NCBI GenBank assembly: GCA_963575745.1
Contig: CAUYUJ010010391.1
Location: 199,781 to 263,780 of the forward strand
Source: Prorocentrum cordatum
Taxonomy: Eukaryota; Sar; Dinophyceae; Prorocentrales; Prorocentraceae
DNA: 64,000 nt
Direction: 5' to 3'
Shown: piece after piece, positions 32,659 to 43,496 of the stretch
Numbering within the stretch: the stretch's first letter is position 1
Layout of the letters: each line of letters begins with the position of its first letter
Program-made: the position numbers and the translations under genes
Notes under the pieces: generated by a model
Databases searched by the model: none
What the model saw: the letters and a program-made list of their open reading frames with translations, nothing else
Told to the model about the DNA's origin: nothing

Positions 32659-35306
32659 GTCGGGCATATCCCCCTACAGGCGGGTTCTGAACGAAAAATA
32701 AGACATATTGAAAAAAAACCTGGTGAAGTACCCAACCATATGCAATTGTGAATGACGCTTTGTGGGTGCCGCTTTCGGTGGGGCTCCTTATGGGGCCACG
32801 AATGACGTGCCACGAAACGCTGTCCTGGGCGTACGGGACGCATGAGGGCGGTGGCACTGGGCCTTCGGTGGAGCTCCCTGTGGGGCCACGAAACGTGTGA
32901 GGGGTGTGCCGAAATGGGTGCGGCGCCGCCATGCGAACGCAGCCACTGGAGCAGCTCCCTATGGGGCCACGAAACGTGTGAGGGGTGTGCCGAAATGGGT
33001 GCGGCGCCGCCATGCCAACGCTGCCACTGGGGCCTTCGGTGGAGCTCCCTACGGGGCCACGAAACGTGTGAGGGGTGTGCCGAAATGGGTGCGGCGCCGC
33101 CATGCCAACGCAGCCCCTGGGGCCTTCGGTGGAGCTCCCTATGGGGCCACGAAACGTATGAGGGATGTGCCGACATGAGTGCGGCGCCGCCATGCCAACG
33201 CAGCCCCTGGGGCATTCGGTGGAGCTCCCTATAGGGCCACGAAACGTGTGAGGGGTGTGCCGAAATGGGTGCGGCGCCGCCATGCGAACGCAGCCACTGG
33301 GCGGGCCACGAAACGTGTGAGGGGTGTGCCGAAATGGGTGCGGCGCCGCCATGCCGCCGAAATGGGTGCCGCCATGCCAACGCAGCCACTGGGGCCTTCG
33401 GTGGAGCTCCCTATGGGGCCACGAAACGTGTGAGGGTGTGCCGAAATGGGTGCGGCGCCGCCATGCAACGCAGCCACTGGGGCCTTCGGTGGAGCTCCCT
33501 ATGGGGCCACGAACGTGTGAGGGGTGTGCCGAAATGGGTGCGGCGCCGCCATGCAACGCAGCCACTGGGGCCTTCGGTGGAGCTCCCTATGGGGCCACGA
33601 AACGTGTGAGGGGTGTGCCGAAATGGGTGCGGCGCCGCCATGCGAACGCAGCCACTGGGGCCTTCGGTGGAGCTCCCTATGGGGCCACGAAACGTGTGAG
33701 GGGTGTGCCGAAATGGGTGTGCGGGACGCATGCGGACGCAGCCACTGGGGCCTTCGGTGGAGCTCCCTATGGGGCCACGAAACGTGTGAGGGGTGTGCCG
33801 AAATGGGTGTGCGGGACGCATGCAACGGCAGCCATGGGGCCTTCGGTGGAGCTCCCTATGGGGCCACGAAACGTGTGAGGGGTGTGCCGAAATGGGGTGC
33901 GGCGCCGCCATGCAACGCAGCCACTGGGGCCTTCGGTGGAGCTCCCTATGGGGCCACGAAACGTGTGAGGGGTGTGCCGAAATGGGTGCGGCGCCGCCAT
34001 GCGAACGCAGCCACTGGGGCCTTCGGTGGAGCTCCCTATGGGGCCACGAAACGTGTGAGGGGTGTGCCGAAATGGGGTGCGGCGCCGCATGCGAACGCAG
34101 CCATGGGGCCTTCGGTGGAGCTCCCTATGGGGCCACGAAACGTGTGAGGGGTGTGCCGAAATGGGTGCGGGGCTATATGCGGGCCACGAACGGTGAGGGG
34201 TGTGCCGTGTGAGGGGTGTGCCGAAATGGTGCGGCGCCGCCATGCCAACGCAGCCACTGGGGCCTTCGGTGGAGCTCCCTATGGGGCCACGAAACGTGTG
34301 AGGGGTGTGCCGAAATGGGTGCGGCGCCGCCATGCGAACGCAGCCACTGGGGCCTTCGGTGGAGCTCCCTATGGGGCCACGAAACGTGTGAGGGGTGTGC
34401 CGAAATGGGTGGTGGAACCGCATGCGAACGCAGCCACTGGGGGCTTCGGTGGAGCTCCCTATGGGGCCACGAAACGTGTGAGGGGTGTGCCGAAATGGGT
34501 GGTGGCGACCGCATGCGAACGCAGCCACTGGGGCCTCGGTGGAGCTCCCTATGGGGCCACGAAACGTGTGAGGGGTGTGCCGAAATGGGTGGTGGGGCCG
34601 CCATGCGGACGCAGCCACTGGGGCCTTCGGTGGAGCTCCCTATGGGGCCACGAAACGTGTGAGGGGTGTGCCGAAATGGGTGCGGCGCCGCCATGCCAAC
34701 GCAGCCCCCTGGGGGCCTTCGGTGGAGCTCCATATGGGGCCACGAAACGTGTGAGGGGTGTGCCAAATTGGGTGGGCGCCGCCATGCCAACGCAGCCCCT
34801 GGGGCCTTCGGTGGAGCTCCCGCACGAATGAGGGGGTGTGCCGAAAAGGCGCCGCCATGCGGAGCAGCCACTGGGGCCTTCAGTGGAGCTCCCTATGGGG
34901 CCACGAAACGTGTGAGGGGTGTGCCGAAATGGGTCGGCGCCGCCATGCCAACGCAGCCCCTGGGGCCTTCGGTGGAGCTCCCTATGGGGCCACGAAACGT
35001 GTGAGGGGTGTGCCGAAATGGGTGCGGCGCCGCCTTGCGAACGCAGCCACTGGGGCCTTCGGTGGAGCTCCCTATGGGGCCACGAAACGTGTGAGGGGTT
35101 TGCCGTGATAGTGGGAGGAGGGAGGAGGGAGGGAGGGGGCAGCGGGAGGAAGGGAGGAGTGAACGCGGGGCGCTGTCTCTTCAAAACGAGGACCCAACAC
35201 CACAGGATGGTTGGGAACAAATGGTCAGAAATGGAAGTAAACTCGTCCCCAGACTATTTTTCTAAACAATCGTTGAATCTTCCTCCTGTAGAGGGTCGTG
35301 CCGGAC
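32659..35306. mobile_element. M1 inverted-repeat element split by a family A element
   Basis: Left end GTCGGGCATATCCCCCTACA at 32659 and right end TCCTCCTGTAGAGGGTCG then CCGGAC ending 35306 form the inverted pair of family M1. With 32719-35216 removed, the rest is about 150 bp. Its right half (CTCGTCCCCAGACTATTTTT) resembles the interior of 45590-45727 (ATCGTCCCCTGGCTATCTTT). The family A element therefore inserted inside a pre-existing M1 copy. Confidence 0.75.
32719..35216 (+). mobile_element. Array-carrying element, family A, copy 1 (about 2.5 kb)
   Basis: Head CCTGGTGAAGTACCCAACCA then TATGCAATTGTG. About 26 tandem monomers of 90 bp follow (GGTGTGCCGAAATGGGTGCG, CGCAGCCACTGGGGCC, GGAGCTCCCTATGGGGCCAC, GAAACGTGTGAG), then a GGA-rich stretch (35110-35160) and tail GGGCGCTGTCTCTTCAAAAC, ACCCAACACCACAGGATGG, TTGGG. 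Copies at 37183-38469 (inverted) and 47371-48606 keep head, array, purine stretch and tail in order with different monomer numbers. Monomers contain GGCGCCGCC palindromes. Peptide frames here are shadows of the repeat. Confidence 0.85.
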
Positions 35307-35309
35307 TTA

Positions 35310-35760
35310 AAAAACTACTGCCTTCGCCACCTGGATGGGTACTCATCAGACGGGGACTCTGGCCGGTGCAGGGGAGTGTGGCGCTTCCCTGCCGCTTTCC
35401 CGTGCCACCCCGAACTGTCCCTCTCCTGCATCGTGCCTGCGCGCTGCCAAAGCATCCGCAGCCGGGTACCCGTCTCGGTGGCGTTGGTAACGGGCCCTTG
35501 CCGACCCTGGCGATCCCAGCCAGCGTGTGGCCTTCAGAAGACCCGGGCGAGGCAGAAGCTCGTCGAGCGTGGGACCACAGGCCAATGCTGGCACGTGGGC
35601 CCGGGGCGCAGAAGCGACGAGGCCACACTGGAGCCAGCCGAACTCTCAGGGGGCCACTGCGTCGCTGAGGACGCCGTCCTGCAGAGTCCTCGCAGCTTCC
35701 CCCGGAGGGGAAAATGCCGCAGTGCCGCAGAGGCCTCCCTCGCATCAGGAGGGCGGCTCG
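35310..35760. other. No confirmed gene
   Basis: Resembles 32120-32270 over about 100 bp (GCGCGCTGCCAAAGCATCC here, GCGCGCTGCCGAGCATCC there), so another local dispersed repeat is present. No domain recognised. Confidence 0.4.
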
Positions 35761-35764
35761 CCGT

Positions 35765-36039
35765 GGGGGGAGCAGGGGCGGAGGAGGACGAGGGGGGAGC
35801 AAGAGGAGGGGGGGAAGGGGGAAGGAAGGAGGAGGGGGAAATGGAGGAGGAGGAGGGGGGGGAATGGGGGAGGGAGGAGGGGGAAATGGAGAAGGAGGAG
35901 GGGGGGAAGGGGGAAATGGAGAAGGAGGAGGGAGAGGATGAGGGAGGAGAAAGAGGAGGGGGGGAAGGGGGAGGGAGGCGGGGGAAATGGAGGAGGAGGA
36001 GGAGGAGGAGGAGGAGGAGGAGGAGGAGGAGGAGGAGGA

Positions 36040-36086
<47 letters not shown>

Positions 36087-36190
36087 GGAGAAGGGGGGAA
36101 GATGATGATCTGGGGAGGGGCAGGACGGAAAAGAAGGACGAAGGGGGAGGAGGGGGAGGAGGAGGAGCAGGAGCGGGTCGGAGGGGAAGG
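35765..36190. repeat. GGA/GGGGA tract with a GCA run: left target flank of the YR retrotransposon
   Basis: Purine tract of AGGAGGGGGAAATGGAG type, with an AGC repeat at 36044-36081. It ends exactly where terminal repeat B2 begins (36191). A matching GGA tract begins just beyond the other end of the element (43917). Confidence 0.85.
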
Positions 36191-36296
36191 ATGCACTTTC
36201 TTCCATACGGGCCAGGAGGTTCTGGCGGTGGTGCCACGGACGCTTCAGCATACAACACGAGCCAACTGAAATGAAAGCTAGCTCGCACCGACTTGC
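36191..36296 (-). repeat. Split direct repeat B2 (element 3' end)
   Basis: ATGCACTTTCTTCCATACGG to CACCGACTTGC on the plus strand. Matches B1 at roughly 85-90 percent by eye. Outer border on the GGA tract at 36190. Confidence 0.8.
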
Positions 36297-36357
36297 AGGC
36301 TTCCGCAGAGTTATAGAAAACAACTGACGAGGCACAAAGTGGGCAGACTCGGGGTAT

Positions 36358-36457
36358 GACATTAGCCGCTTGGACCAGAATATTGCGGCCGAACGTGGAT
36401 CAATAGCATTGCACGCTCTATTGCACTATACAGGTGACGTTTCATGACGCTGCGACA
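36358..36457 (-). repeat. Split direct repeat A2
   Basis: 100 nt, from GACATTAGCCGCTTGGACC to GTTTCATGACGCTGCGACA on the plus strand. It aligns without gaps to A1 (43816-43915) with about 15 mismatches. Confidence 0.85.
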
Positions 36458-36561
36458 TGCACTTTCTTCCACAGGGGCCAGAGACTTTCGCGGTGGTGCC
36501 ACAAACGCTTCAGCACACAACGCGAGGCAACAGAAATGAGAGCTAGCTCGCACCGACTTGC
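36457..36561 (-). repeat. Split direct repeat B1
   Basis: ATGCACTTTCTTCCACAGGG to CACCGACTTGC on the plus strand. It directly joins A2, so the B1-A2 junction reproduces the closed-circle joint expected for this class. Confidence 0.8.
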
Positions 36562-36599
36562 CAACAAACGCCATTAACTGCGATCTGGCGGTTGAGGCG

Positions 36600-37182
36600 G
36601 CACGTGTGCCAAAACTTGTAACAATGCAGGAGGACCCGGGATGGATGATGAGGCTAGGATGATGAGGTTCTGCAACCTGCGTCCAGAGCTGGCCGCCGTG
36701 CGCTTTGCCTTCTAGAATTTGGCGTGCCTGGCCTCGGTCCTTACACTGGGAAGTGGAGTACCGAGCAGCACGGGGCGCAACAAAAATCTTTGTTGTTGTC
36801 CCAACAGGCCAGGGTGGTCTCTCAGCGCCAGGGTATTCCGGATCCAGACTACACTGCGTGAGTGAGAGGGACGAGTGAACAGGCGACGCAGCAGCGGATG
36901 TTTCCACAGCCGCGACCTGCGGGGATTCTCGAAAAAGACGGGGACACCATGTCTGAGGCAAGCACGCGCCACCCAGCCGGTGGTCCGCGCTAGATGAAGT
37001 ATTCGCATCCTTTCTGCATCCGATGTGTTGAGCCCCTGGAGGCCCATGGGAAACTGCTGGCTGCGCCCGCCCGGTGAACCTGGCTTTCCCCGACGGGCCT
37101 CTGAGAAAACACTGCAAGGCGCTCCTAGATGGACCCAGTGGGCGTGAGGGGCCAGCCCAAGCACAATCCGACATGTTTTTTT
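36600..37182 (-). pseudogene. Cytosine-methyltransferase-like C-terminal domain of the YR retrotransposon
   Basis: Minus-strand fragments in at least two frames. Near 37127-37080 is LGAPCSVFSEARRGKPGSP; the P-C-x-x-F-S core is the form of C5-methyltransferase motif IV, which holds the catalytic Cys. Near 36942-36900 is VFFENPRRSRLW, whose E-N-P resembles the motif VI E-N-V. A Cys/His-containing tail follows in another frame (TTKIFVAPRAARY, then GGQLWTQVAEPHHPSLI near 36660). Similar domains follow the recombinase in dinoflagellate retroelement proteins that I recall. Assignment to a true DNA methyltransferase is inference from two motifs. The 5' part of the domain is cut off by the family A element at 37183-38469. 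Confidence 0.5.
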
Positions 37183-37353
37183 CCCAACCATCATGTGGTG
37201 TTGGGTCCACGTGCTGAAGAGACGGCGCCGCGCGTCCCTCCTCCTACTCTCCTCCTCCCCCTCTTCCCTCCCTCCTCGCAGCATCATTATCAGCATCGCC
37301 ATCGTCATCGTAATCGTCGTCGTCATCACCATCAATATCATCATCATCATCAG

Positions 37354-37394
<41 letters not shown>

Positions 37395-37406
37395 GCATCA
37401 TCATCA

Positions 37407-37453
<47 letters not shown>

Positions 37454-38469
37454 ATCATCATCGTCATCATCATGGCCGTCATCATCATCATCGTCATCAG
37501 CATCATCATCATCAACATCGTCATCATCTTCATAAGCATCACCGTCATCATCACCATCATCGTCATCTTGTTCGTCACACCCCTCACACGCTTGGTGGCC
37601 ACATAGGGAGCTCCACCCAAGGTCCCACTGGCGCAGTCCGCATGGCGGCACCGCCACATCTTGGCACACCCTCCACACGTTCCGTGGCCCCACACGGAGC
37701 TCCAGCTAAGGTCCCAGTGGCGCAGTCCGCATGGCGGCGCCGCCCCATCTTGGCACACCCCTCACACGCTTCGTGGCCCCATTGGGAACTCCACATAAGG
37801 TCTCACTGGCGCAGTCCGCATGGCGGCGCCGCCCTATTTTGGCACACCCTCCACACGTTCCGTGGCCCCATCGAAGGTCCCAGTGGCGCAGTCCGCATGG
37901 CAGCGCCGCCTCATTTTGGCACACCCCTCACACGTTTCGTGGCCTCACAAGGAGCTCCACCTGATGTCCCACTGGCGCAGTCCGCATGGCGGCGCCGCCC
38001 AATTTTGGCACACCCCTCACACGTTTCGTGGCCCCACAAGGAGCTCCACATAAGGTCCCCGTGGCGCAGTCCGCATGGCGGCGCCGCCCCATCTTGGCAC
38101 ACCCCTCACACGCATCGTGGCCCCATATGGCGCTCCACCTAAGGTCTCAGTGGCGCAGTCCGCATGGCGGCGCTGCTTATTTTGGCACACCCTTACACGC
38201 TTCGTGGCCCCATGTGGAGCTCCAGCTAAGGTCCCAATGGCGCAGCCCGCATGTCGGTGCCGCCTCATTGTGGCACAACCCTCACACGTTCCGTGGCCCC
38301 ACACGGAGCTTCACCCACCTAAGGTCCCAGTGGCGCAATCCGCATGGCGGTGCCGCCCCATTTTGGCACACCCCTCACGCGCTTCGTGGCCCCATAAGGG
38401 AATTCCACCGAAGGCGATACTAACAACGACGGCATTCACAACTGAATATGGCTGGGCCCTTCGCCAGGC
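37183..38469 (-). mobile_element. Array-carrying element, family A, copy 2 (inverted), nested in the YR retrotransposon
   Basis: On the minus strand: head CCTGGCGAAGGGCCCAGCCA (38469), about nine 90-bp monomers (38400-37590), an ATC/GAT trinucleotide tract where the other copies have GGA (37275-37575), and tail ACCCAACACCACATGATGG, TTGGG ending at 37183. It interrupts the retrotransposon between the recombinase and the PCSVFS methyltransferase-like motif. Confidence 0.85.
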
Positions 38470-39720
38470 GAATTTCTTTGCTGAGGTCCTAGGACGCACT
38501 AGTTCGGATGTCCCAAATCCTGGAAATCCAGCCACGCCTACGCATCGATTTTGCAAGGCCTCCCTTGCCTGACAACAGTTATTCAAAACAGCGCCTGCTC
38601 ACGATGGCAGGGTCCTGGCGAACTCGCTCTAGCTCCGCGTCTTGGCGCGTGCGCGCGACGCTGCCCGTGCGCCCATGAAAAAGCGCGTCCTCGAGCTAGC
38701 TGTCCGCGTTGGCCACGGGCAGCTGCTTGCCGTGGTTGAGCGACGCCAGGCGGCGCACCGCCCTGAAGCCGATTGTGGAGCACCTGGCGCTGCGATCTAG
38801 GGCCCAGCGGCCACGGCGCATGATAGCCTCCAAGCTTCTCGCCTTGGTGAGCCAGTCTTGCGACGGCCCGGAGTGGCGCGGGATGTCGGGCGACAGCCCC
38901 CAGCTTGCAACGCCCACCATGGCCGCCGCCTTCTTGAATGGTGCAGTGTACGCCGCGCCCGACCACGGAAGGAGGCGCTGCGTCGGAATCGACTGGCGCG
39001 CCGTCTGCTCCAGCATGGGTCCTAAGCCTGGCCTCGATGGGCTTTCGAGCAGGAGCGAGTCGTTGAAACCCTGCATTCGCGGTCACGAGCTCCTCCTCGG
39101 GCCAGAGCGCCAGCAGCGCGAAGCAGCAGTCGCCTCCGGCTCCCGGCTGGGCAGGCGCCGCGCCAACATCTCGCCCGGCTGCGGGTGGGCGTCCGCTGCC
39201 AGCGCCGCGCCTAGCGAGGCCTTCCACTGGCCCTCGTGCACCAGGGCCACGGCGATGGCAGCCACGGCCGCCCGCGGCGCAGGCGCCCGCGTCACGGGCG
39301 GCACTGGCCTCCGCCAGCATTATAGCGCCCGCTCCAACCTGGGCAGCGTCAGCAGCCTGCCCGCACGATGCAGCCGTGGATCATGATGCCCGATGGCCGC
39401 GAGCAGCCTGGCCCCGCTGTTTAACGGCACCTCGCGGGCGAACAGCAAGTCCATGTGCTCCACCAGCGCCTCCCCGAGCTCGGCGTCGCCCCCCGACTAA
39501 AACCCGTGGGCCTTGCAGAAACCGTCGGGGCACTACGCCAGCCTCTTGTCGTAGTCCTGCCTCGTCTTGAGCATTGTGCTTTCTATCTCCAGCGTCTTGA
39601 GCCCGCTGGTCCCGACCTCCCGCGCCAGCGCAACCTCCCTGGCATGCGAGTGCTGAGGCCGGCTGGTGCGGTCGGTCAAGGGCGCGCGAGACGGGCGACG
39701 GCTCGTCGAAAAGGTCGGCC
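38470..39720 (-). pseudogene. Tyrosine recombinase of the YR retrotransposon
   Basis: Would cut and rejoin DNA to integrate a circular cDNA copy. On the minus strand an N-terminal core-binding part reads GARLLAAIGHHDPRL-like and RALECWRRPVPPVTRAPAPR, followed by LVHEGQWKASLGAALA and PQPGEML (39160-39140), the place of the catalytic Arg motif (usually R-P-G-E). The catalytic end at 38890-38765 reads DIPRHSGPSQDWL (box II H-x-x-R region, here RHSG), SLEAIMRRGRWALDRSARC. The nucleophile Tyr normally follows the RGRW...S motif by a few residues; here Cys-Ser-Thr stands instead, and the first Arg motif has Gln-Pro. At least three frame changes occur. The enzyme is inactive as read. Confidence 0.75.
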
Positions 39721-39779
39721 GCCGCCAGGTCGAGGATGTCTGGGCCGCTCCCGCTCTGGCCGCCAGCTGGCTTCCGGCG

Positions 39780-40350
39780 CAGCATCGGCCGCATTTCAGC
39801 GGGCGAGTCGAGAAATCGGCTGGGCTGATCAGGAGGGTTAAGCTCCCTGGTGACCCATCGCGCAATGGCCCGAAGGAAAGTGGCCAAGGGTAGGGCGACC
39901 CACTTCCAAAGTAGAAAACAATGCTGGAGGCGAGACCGAACGCCCCTCCTCGAAGCTCAAGACAATCCCCATGTTGTCGCAAAGTAGAGATGACGATGAC
40001 GATTAAGCCTAGATTGCCGACGCTTCCTTGTCCACCCGGAAAGCACTGCCCGAAGTTCTTCGACACGTATCGCCTCATTTCTGCAGGACCTCCTAGCCTG
40101 AATGGCCCCCCACGCGGCGTTCTCTAAAAACGCTCCTGGAAACTCGGGAGACTGATGGTTAGCGCTGACTTCGGCGTTGCGATGATCGGAACGATCACGA
40201 TGAAGCAATGGTTGCTGAGACGCATTTTCCAAAACCTCGGCCAGCGTCATCTCGCTCGGGCGCCTGACCATCTCGGTGTGAAAGCGCCGCCGCCCGCTCC
40301 AACGCGCGACCTCTCGAATGGCATCCGGCCCCGCGTTGGCCTCCTGCACG
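39780..40350 (-). pseudogene. RNase H domain and connection of the YR retrotransposon
   Basis: EANAGPDAIREVARWSGRRR followed by F (about 40345-40275) matches the beginning of the RNase H-like segment of dinoflagellate elements (DASPxGxGVCE...). VTRELNPPDQPSRFLDS (about 39850-39805) is the conserved closing phrase, usually of the form W-x-P-S-E-x-N-P-A-D-x-P-S-R. The two lie in different frames. The intervening sequence (39890-40250) includes a reading frame with no domain. It would have removed RNA from the RNA-DNA hybrid. Confidence 0.65.
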
Positions 40351-40359
40351 GCGCGGCCC

Positions 40360-41650
40360 CGCGGCGTCGCGCCCGAACAGGCGGCCCGCCCAGACCGCAG
40401 GGGGTCGAACTGCGCCGACAAAGCGGCGACAGTGCGCGGAGCGCGTCGGCGAGCTCCTGCCGCGCCGAAGGCCACGGCGCCACTGGTGCCCTGCGAGGCC
40501 CCCCGACGAAGACGCAGGCGACCCTGCAGACGCGAGGGGCCGGGCGGCCCAGGACCATGGCGCGCGCGAAGCGGCCGACCATCTTCTCCGCCCCCCGCCC
40601 GCCGACGCGGCGGCGCCTGGGTGCCCGGGCCGAGCCGCCGACGCCTTGCCCGCGCCAACCTTGCCCGGAACTGAGGGCCGCCCAGCTCCAGGCCCGGCGC
40701 TTCCACCGCGGACCTGCTCTCCTCCAGCTCGCGCAGCGGCAGGCCCGCGCTGGCCGTCGCCGTGGTCGCCCGCCCGCGAGCCGCGCGCGCGCGGCGCCCG
40801 GTCTCCAGCGCGGCATGGAGGTCCACCAGTTCACTCTCGACGCCGCCGAGCCCGCCCCGCCGAAGAAGCTCGCGACGGGCTTGCTGCGTCCACCTCGTGG
40901 CCCGCGAGGCGCGCCCTCCGAGACCGCGTGGCCCCTCGCGCCCTTCGCGCATATCTTCCAGGCCCTCGGCGGACGCATGCCGCACCGTGGCGCCGTGTAG
41001 TCAGGCGCGATGAGCTGGCAATAACAATCCGCGATGTCCTGGAGCTGATCCCGCTTCGAGGCTCGCCGCCGCCGCCGTCGACGCCAAGTGGATCGCAGGC
41101 GGGCGCTTCAGCGACTGATTGGCACCCCTGGCGCCCGCGACGAGCCCGGGCCGCCCGGACTTCCTCGATGCGACGAAGACCCCCACTTCAAAATCGCGAG
41201 GGGTCCGCAGCTCGACCGCCCCCCTTGCGATGAAGTCTTGAACGAACTCGACGCGCTCGTCTCTGTTGGCGCGCGAGGTCCTACCCTGGTAAGCCCTGGT
41301 GGTCCCTGGGCGAACCTCATCAGCGCGAAGCAAGAGCGAACCCTCGCCTTCGCACGCCCCCCCGGTGATCCAGCTCTGGCATCGCCTCCAGCAAGCTCCG
41401 CCGCTCGCCGAGTCAGGCCACGATGCCACGTCGCGATCGCACGGCGCAGCCGCAGCGGGGCCATCTGGCTACCTGAGCCGAGCAACTCCCCGAGGGCTGC
41501 CTCGGGGGCTGGGGACCTCGCCCGGCGGCTGTCGCCCGCGACGGCGCGCCGGAGCATGTCCGCGGCGGAAAAACTGCTCCTCCGAAGGCTAGGCCTCTGG
41601 GCAGAAGTCGCCCTCTTCGCGCGGCCTGTTCGAGGCGGCAACGCAGCTGT
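40360..41650 (-). pseudogene. Reverse transcriptase of the YR retrotransposon
   Basis: Minus-strand pieces in three frames. The finger region at about 41270-41110 reads VEFVQDFIARGAVEL, then VGVFVASRKSGRPGLVAGAR and ANQSLKRPP, the usual F-V-x-K-K-x-G-x-x-R-x-x-x-D-x-R-x-x-N-x-x-x-x-P-P pattern. The motif A region at about 41030-40995 reads QDIADCYCQLIAPDYTAP (D-x-x-D-x-F/Y). A thumb-like part reads VGGRGAEKMVGRFARAMVLG and later ARQELADALRALSPL (40650-40440), close to the S-G-R-x-x-E-K-x-x-G-H phrase of these RTs. In the finger the aspartate of the D-x-R motif reads Gly. I could not find a Y-V-D-N/D type motif C. Confidence 0.7.
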
Positions 41651-41659
41651 CCGCGAGGC

Positions 41660-43496
41660 GGCCGACGGCAGTCCTCCGACCGATCCTTTGGGCCGCGCGG
41701 TGCGGCGGCGACCGCCCGTCCTGAGCCGGGCTCGCGGGCGCCGCAGCCGGGGTCAGCAAGTCCCTCGGCACCGCGCGCTCCAGCGGCCCGGTGGCGCTGC
41801 CCGGCTTCGGCCAACCCCCCGCCTTGAAGCCCCGTCGCGACTTCTTCGGCGGAGCCTGCGCCAATGCGAGTTCCACCGCTGTCTTCCGCTCCTCCTTGAT
41901 AATGGCTGAGTCCCTCGCCGCCGACTCGGGCGCCCGCTCCGGCAACTCCGGGCTCGCGATCGCGCCCCCAGCGCGGCGCGCGCGACCGAGGTAGTAGTCC
42001 TGCGCGTCGAAATCCTTGACGGTCTTCTTTCGCGGGGCCCCGGTATATGCGCCACCGCCAGGCAAGCGTGGGAAAATAACAAATTCTGGGCGCGACCGGC
42101 GAGCGCTTGCCACGCGGTCACGCAATTGCTCCCAAGCACCCTATGGCAGCGCAGTGGCGGTGTATAAGAACGATGGACCCCCCCGGGAATTCCAGGCACC
42201 ACCCCGAAATATGCACCGCGTGAATGGGTTGTTTTTGTTCGCATGCAGCCGCGTGCCCACGCGACGCAACACGCGCGACATGTCATTGCCGCGAGATTTG
42301 ACGCGCCCTGCAACCCACCGCCGAAACAATATTCCGATCAACCACCATGACAGAAAACCAGCCCGCGGTGGTGATGTATATGCGTGGGTCCCGGATCTCT
42401 GTTTTTTCTCGATCTTGTGCTCCAAGAGCTGCATGTGCCTGGCCAGCCTCTCCATGCTCGCCAAGTTGGCCACGCCTACCTGGTCGTGGGCGCACGCCAG
42501 CTCCGGGATCTCCGACTGCATCTCGTGGGCCACCACGCTGTGCTCGTCGCTGTTCAGCTGAATCTCGTGCTTCCAAATGGTGCGGCGCTGCGGGGATCCG
42601 CTCTGCTTCGCGATCTCGGAGACCGCGAATACGTCGTCCGCGGGCCTGAGAGCACCCGGTCGTCGAAGTCGCACTTCTCCGAGGCGTCCGCCACGCTCCG
42701 CAAGCTGCGAAAGGGCGTTCCCGCAGCGCGGCGGAGAATCGCAAGCGCGCGGGCGTCCTCGGCGGGCCCGGGCCGCGCGGGCCCCCCCCCCACCTCCGAG
42801 CCAGCCGCCGCCGGAAGCCCCGCGCTGAAGGCCCGAAGGAGATCGCCCGCTGCCCCGCCCGCCGTCGTGCGAGACATGACGGCAGAGCTCCTCCGGCGCC
42901 TCTGGTCGTAGAGGCCGAAATTGCCCATGCCGACGAAGACCTCCGAAGCGCTGTCCAACGAGTCCTGGCCGCGCTTCGCGCTCCCCGAGCCGACCGCGCA
43001 ACGCCAGTTCACCCGCCGCGATGCCACCGCGGCCTCCGTCGAGTCGCCCGCTGAGGGCGGGGCAGCGGGCCGAGCCCCCTGCTCGTCCGACCCTGGCTCG
43101 CCCGCAGGCTCGGGCTCCTCAGTCAAAGGAGCCGGCCCGCGAGCTGCTCGAAGGTCGGGCGCCGAAGTCTCCGCCTGGGCTTCCCACTCCTGCAGCACGT
43201 CGCCCTTTTTCGGCCTGCTGGCGAAACGGTATACAGGTTGTCCCCGAGCTGCCCCTGGGCCTGGTGGATGGCCTCCTCTGGGTCCAGCTTGCTCGAAGTC
43301 AGCGACGCTACTCGTGTCGATCACCTCCTCGTGCATGCCCTCATCTGGAGTCAGCACCACGTAGCTGGCGCCTCCCACAGGCACCAAGATGAGCCTCTCA
43401 TGCCAGGGTTCCGCCACCACGCCGTAACTCGTCGACGAAGATCACGTCCCCTGGCTGGCGGTTGAGCGCTCGCCGTGCCTGCCGCTTGGGCGCCAT
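41660..43496 (-). pseudogene. Gag-like N-terminal ORF of the YR retrotransposon
   Basis: Starts at 43496 with MAPKRQARRALNRQPG, shifts frame near 43420, then continues EPWHERLILVPVGGASYVVL and TPDEGMHEEVIDTS, a phrase typical of the first ORF of this dinoflagellate element type as I recall it. An Ala/Gly/Arg-rich middle follows, then a helical segment (EIAKQSGSPQRRTIWKHEIQ and MERLARHMQLLEHKIEKKQR, 42620-42395) predicted as coiled coil by its heptad-like hydrophobic spacing, suited to multimerisation. From about 42020, DAQDYYLGRARRAGGAI and ALAQAPPKKSRRGFKAGG lead toward the RT. At least two frameshifts. Identification rests on position and resemblance rather than a named domain. Confidence 0.55.

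Noticed and set aside
32840-35110. Overlapping long frames on both strands with repeated GGAPYGATKRV or HTPHTFRGPIGS peptides.
   Set aside because: They follow from a 90-bp monomer (multiple of three) free of stops in several frames. Frames break wherever a monomer has an indel, with no selection for frame.
37183-38469. Single retrotransposon ORF running through 36.7-37.8 kb.
   Set aside because: The frame that continues from the PCSVFS region into GAT-derived Met/Thr repeats and array peptides crosses the family A insertion border at 37183, so it is a chance fusion.
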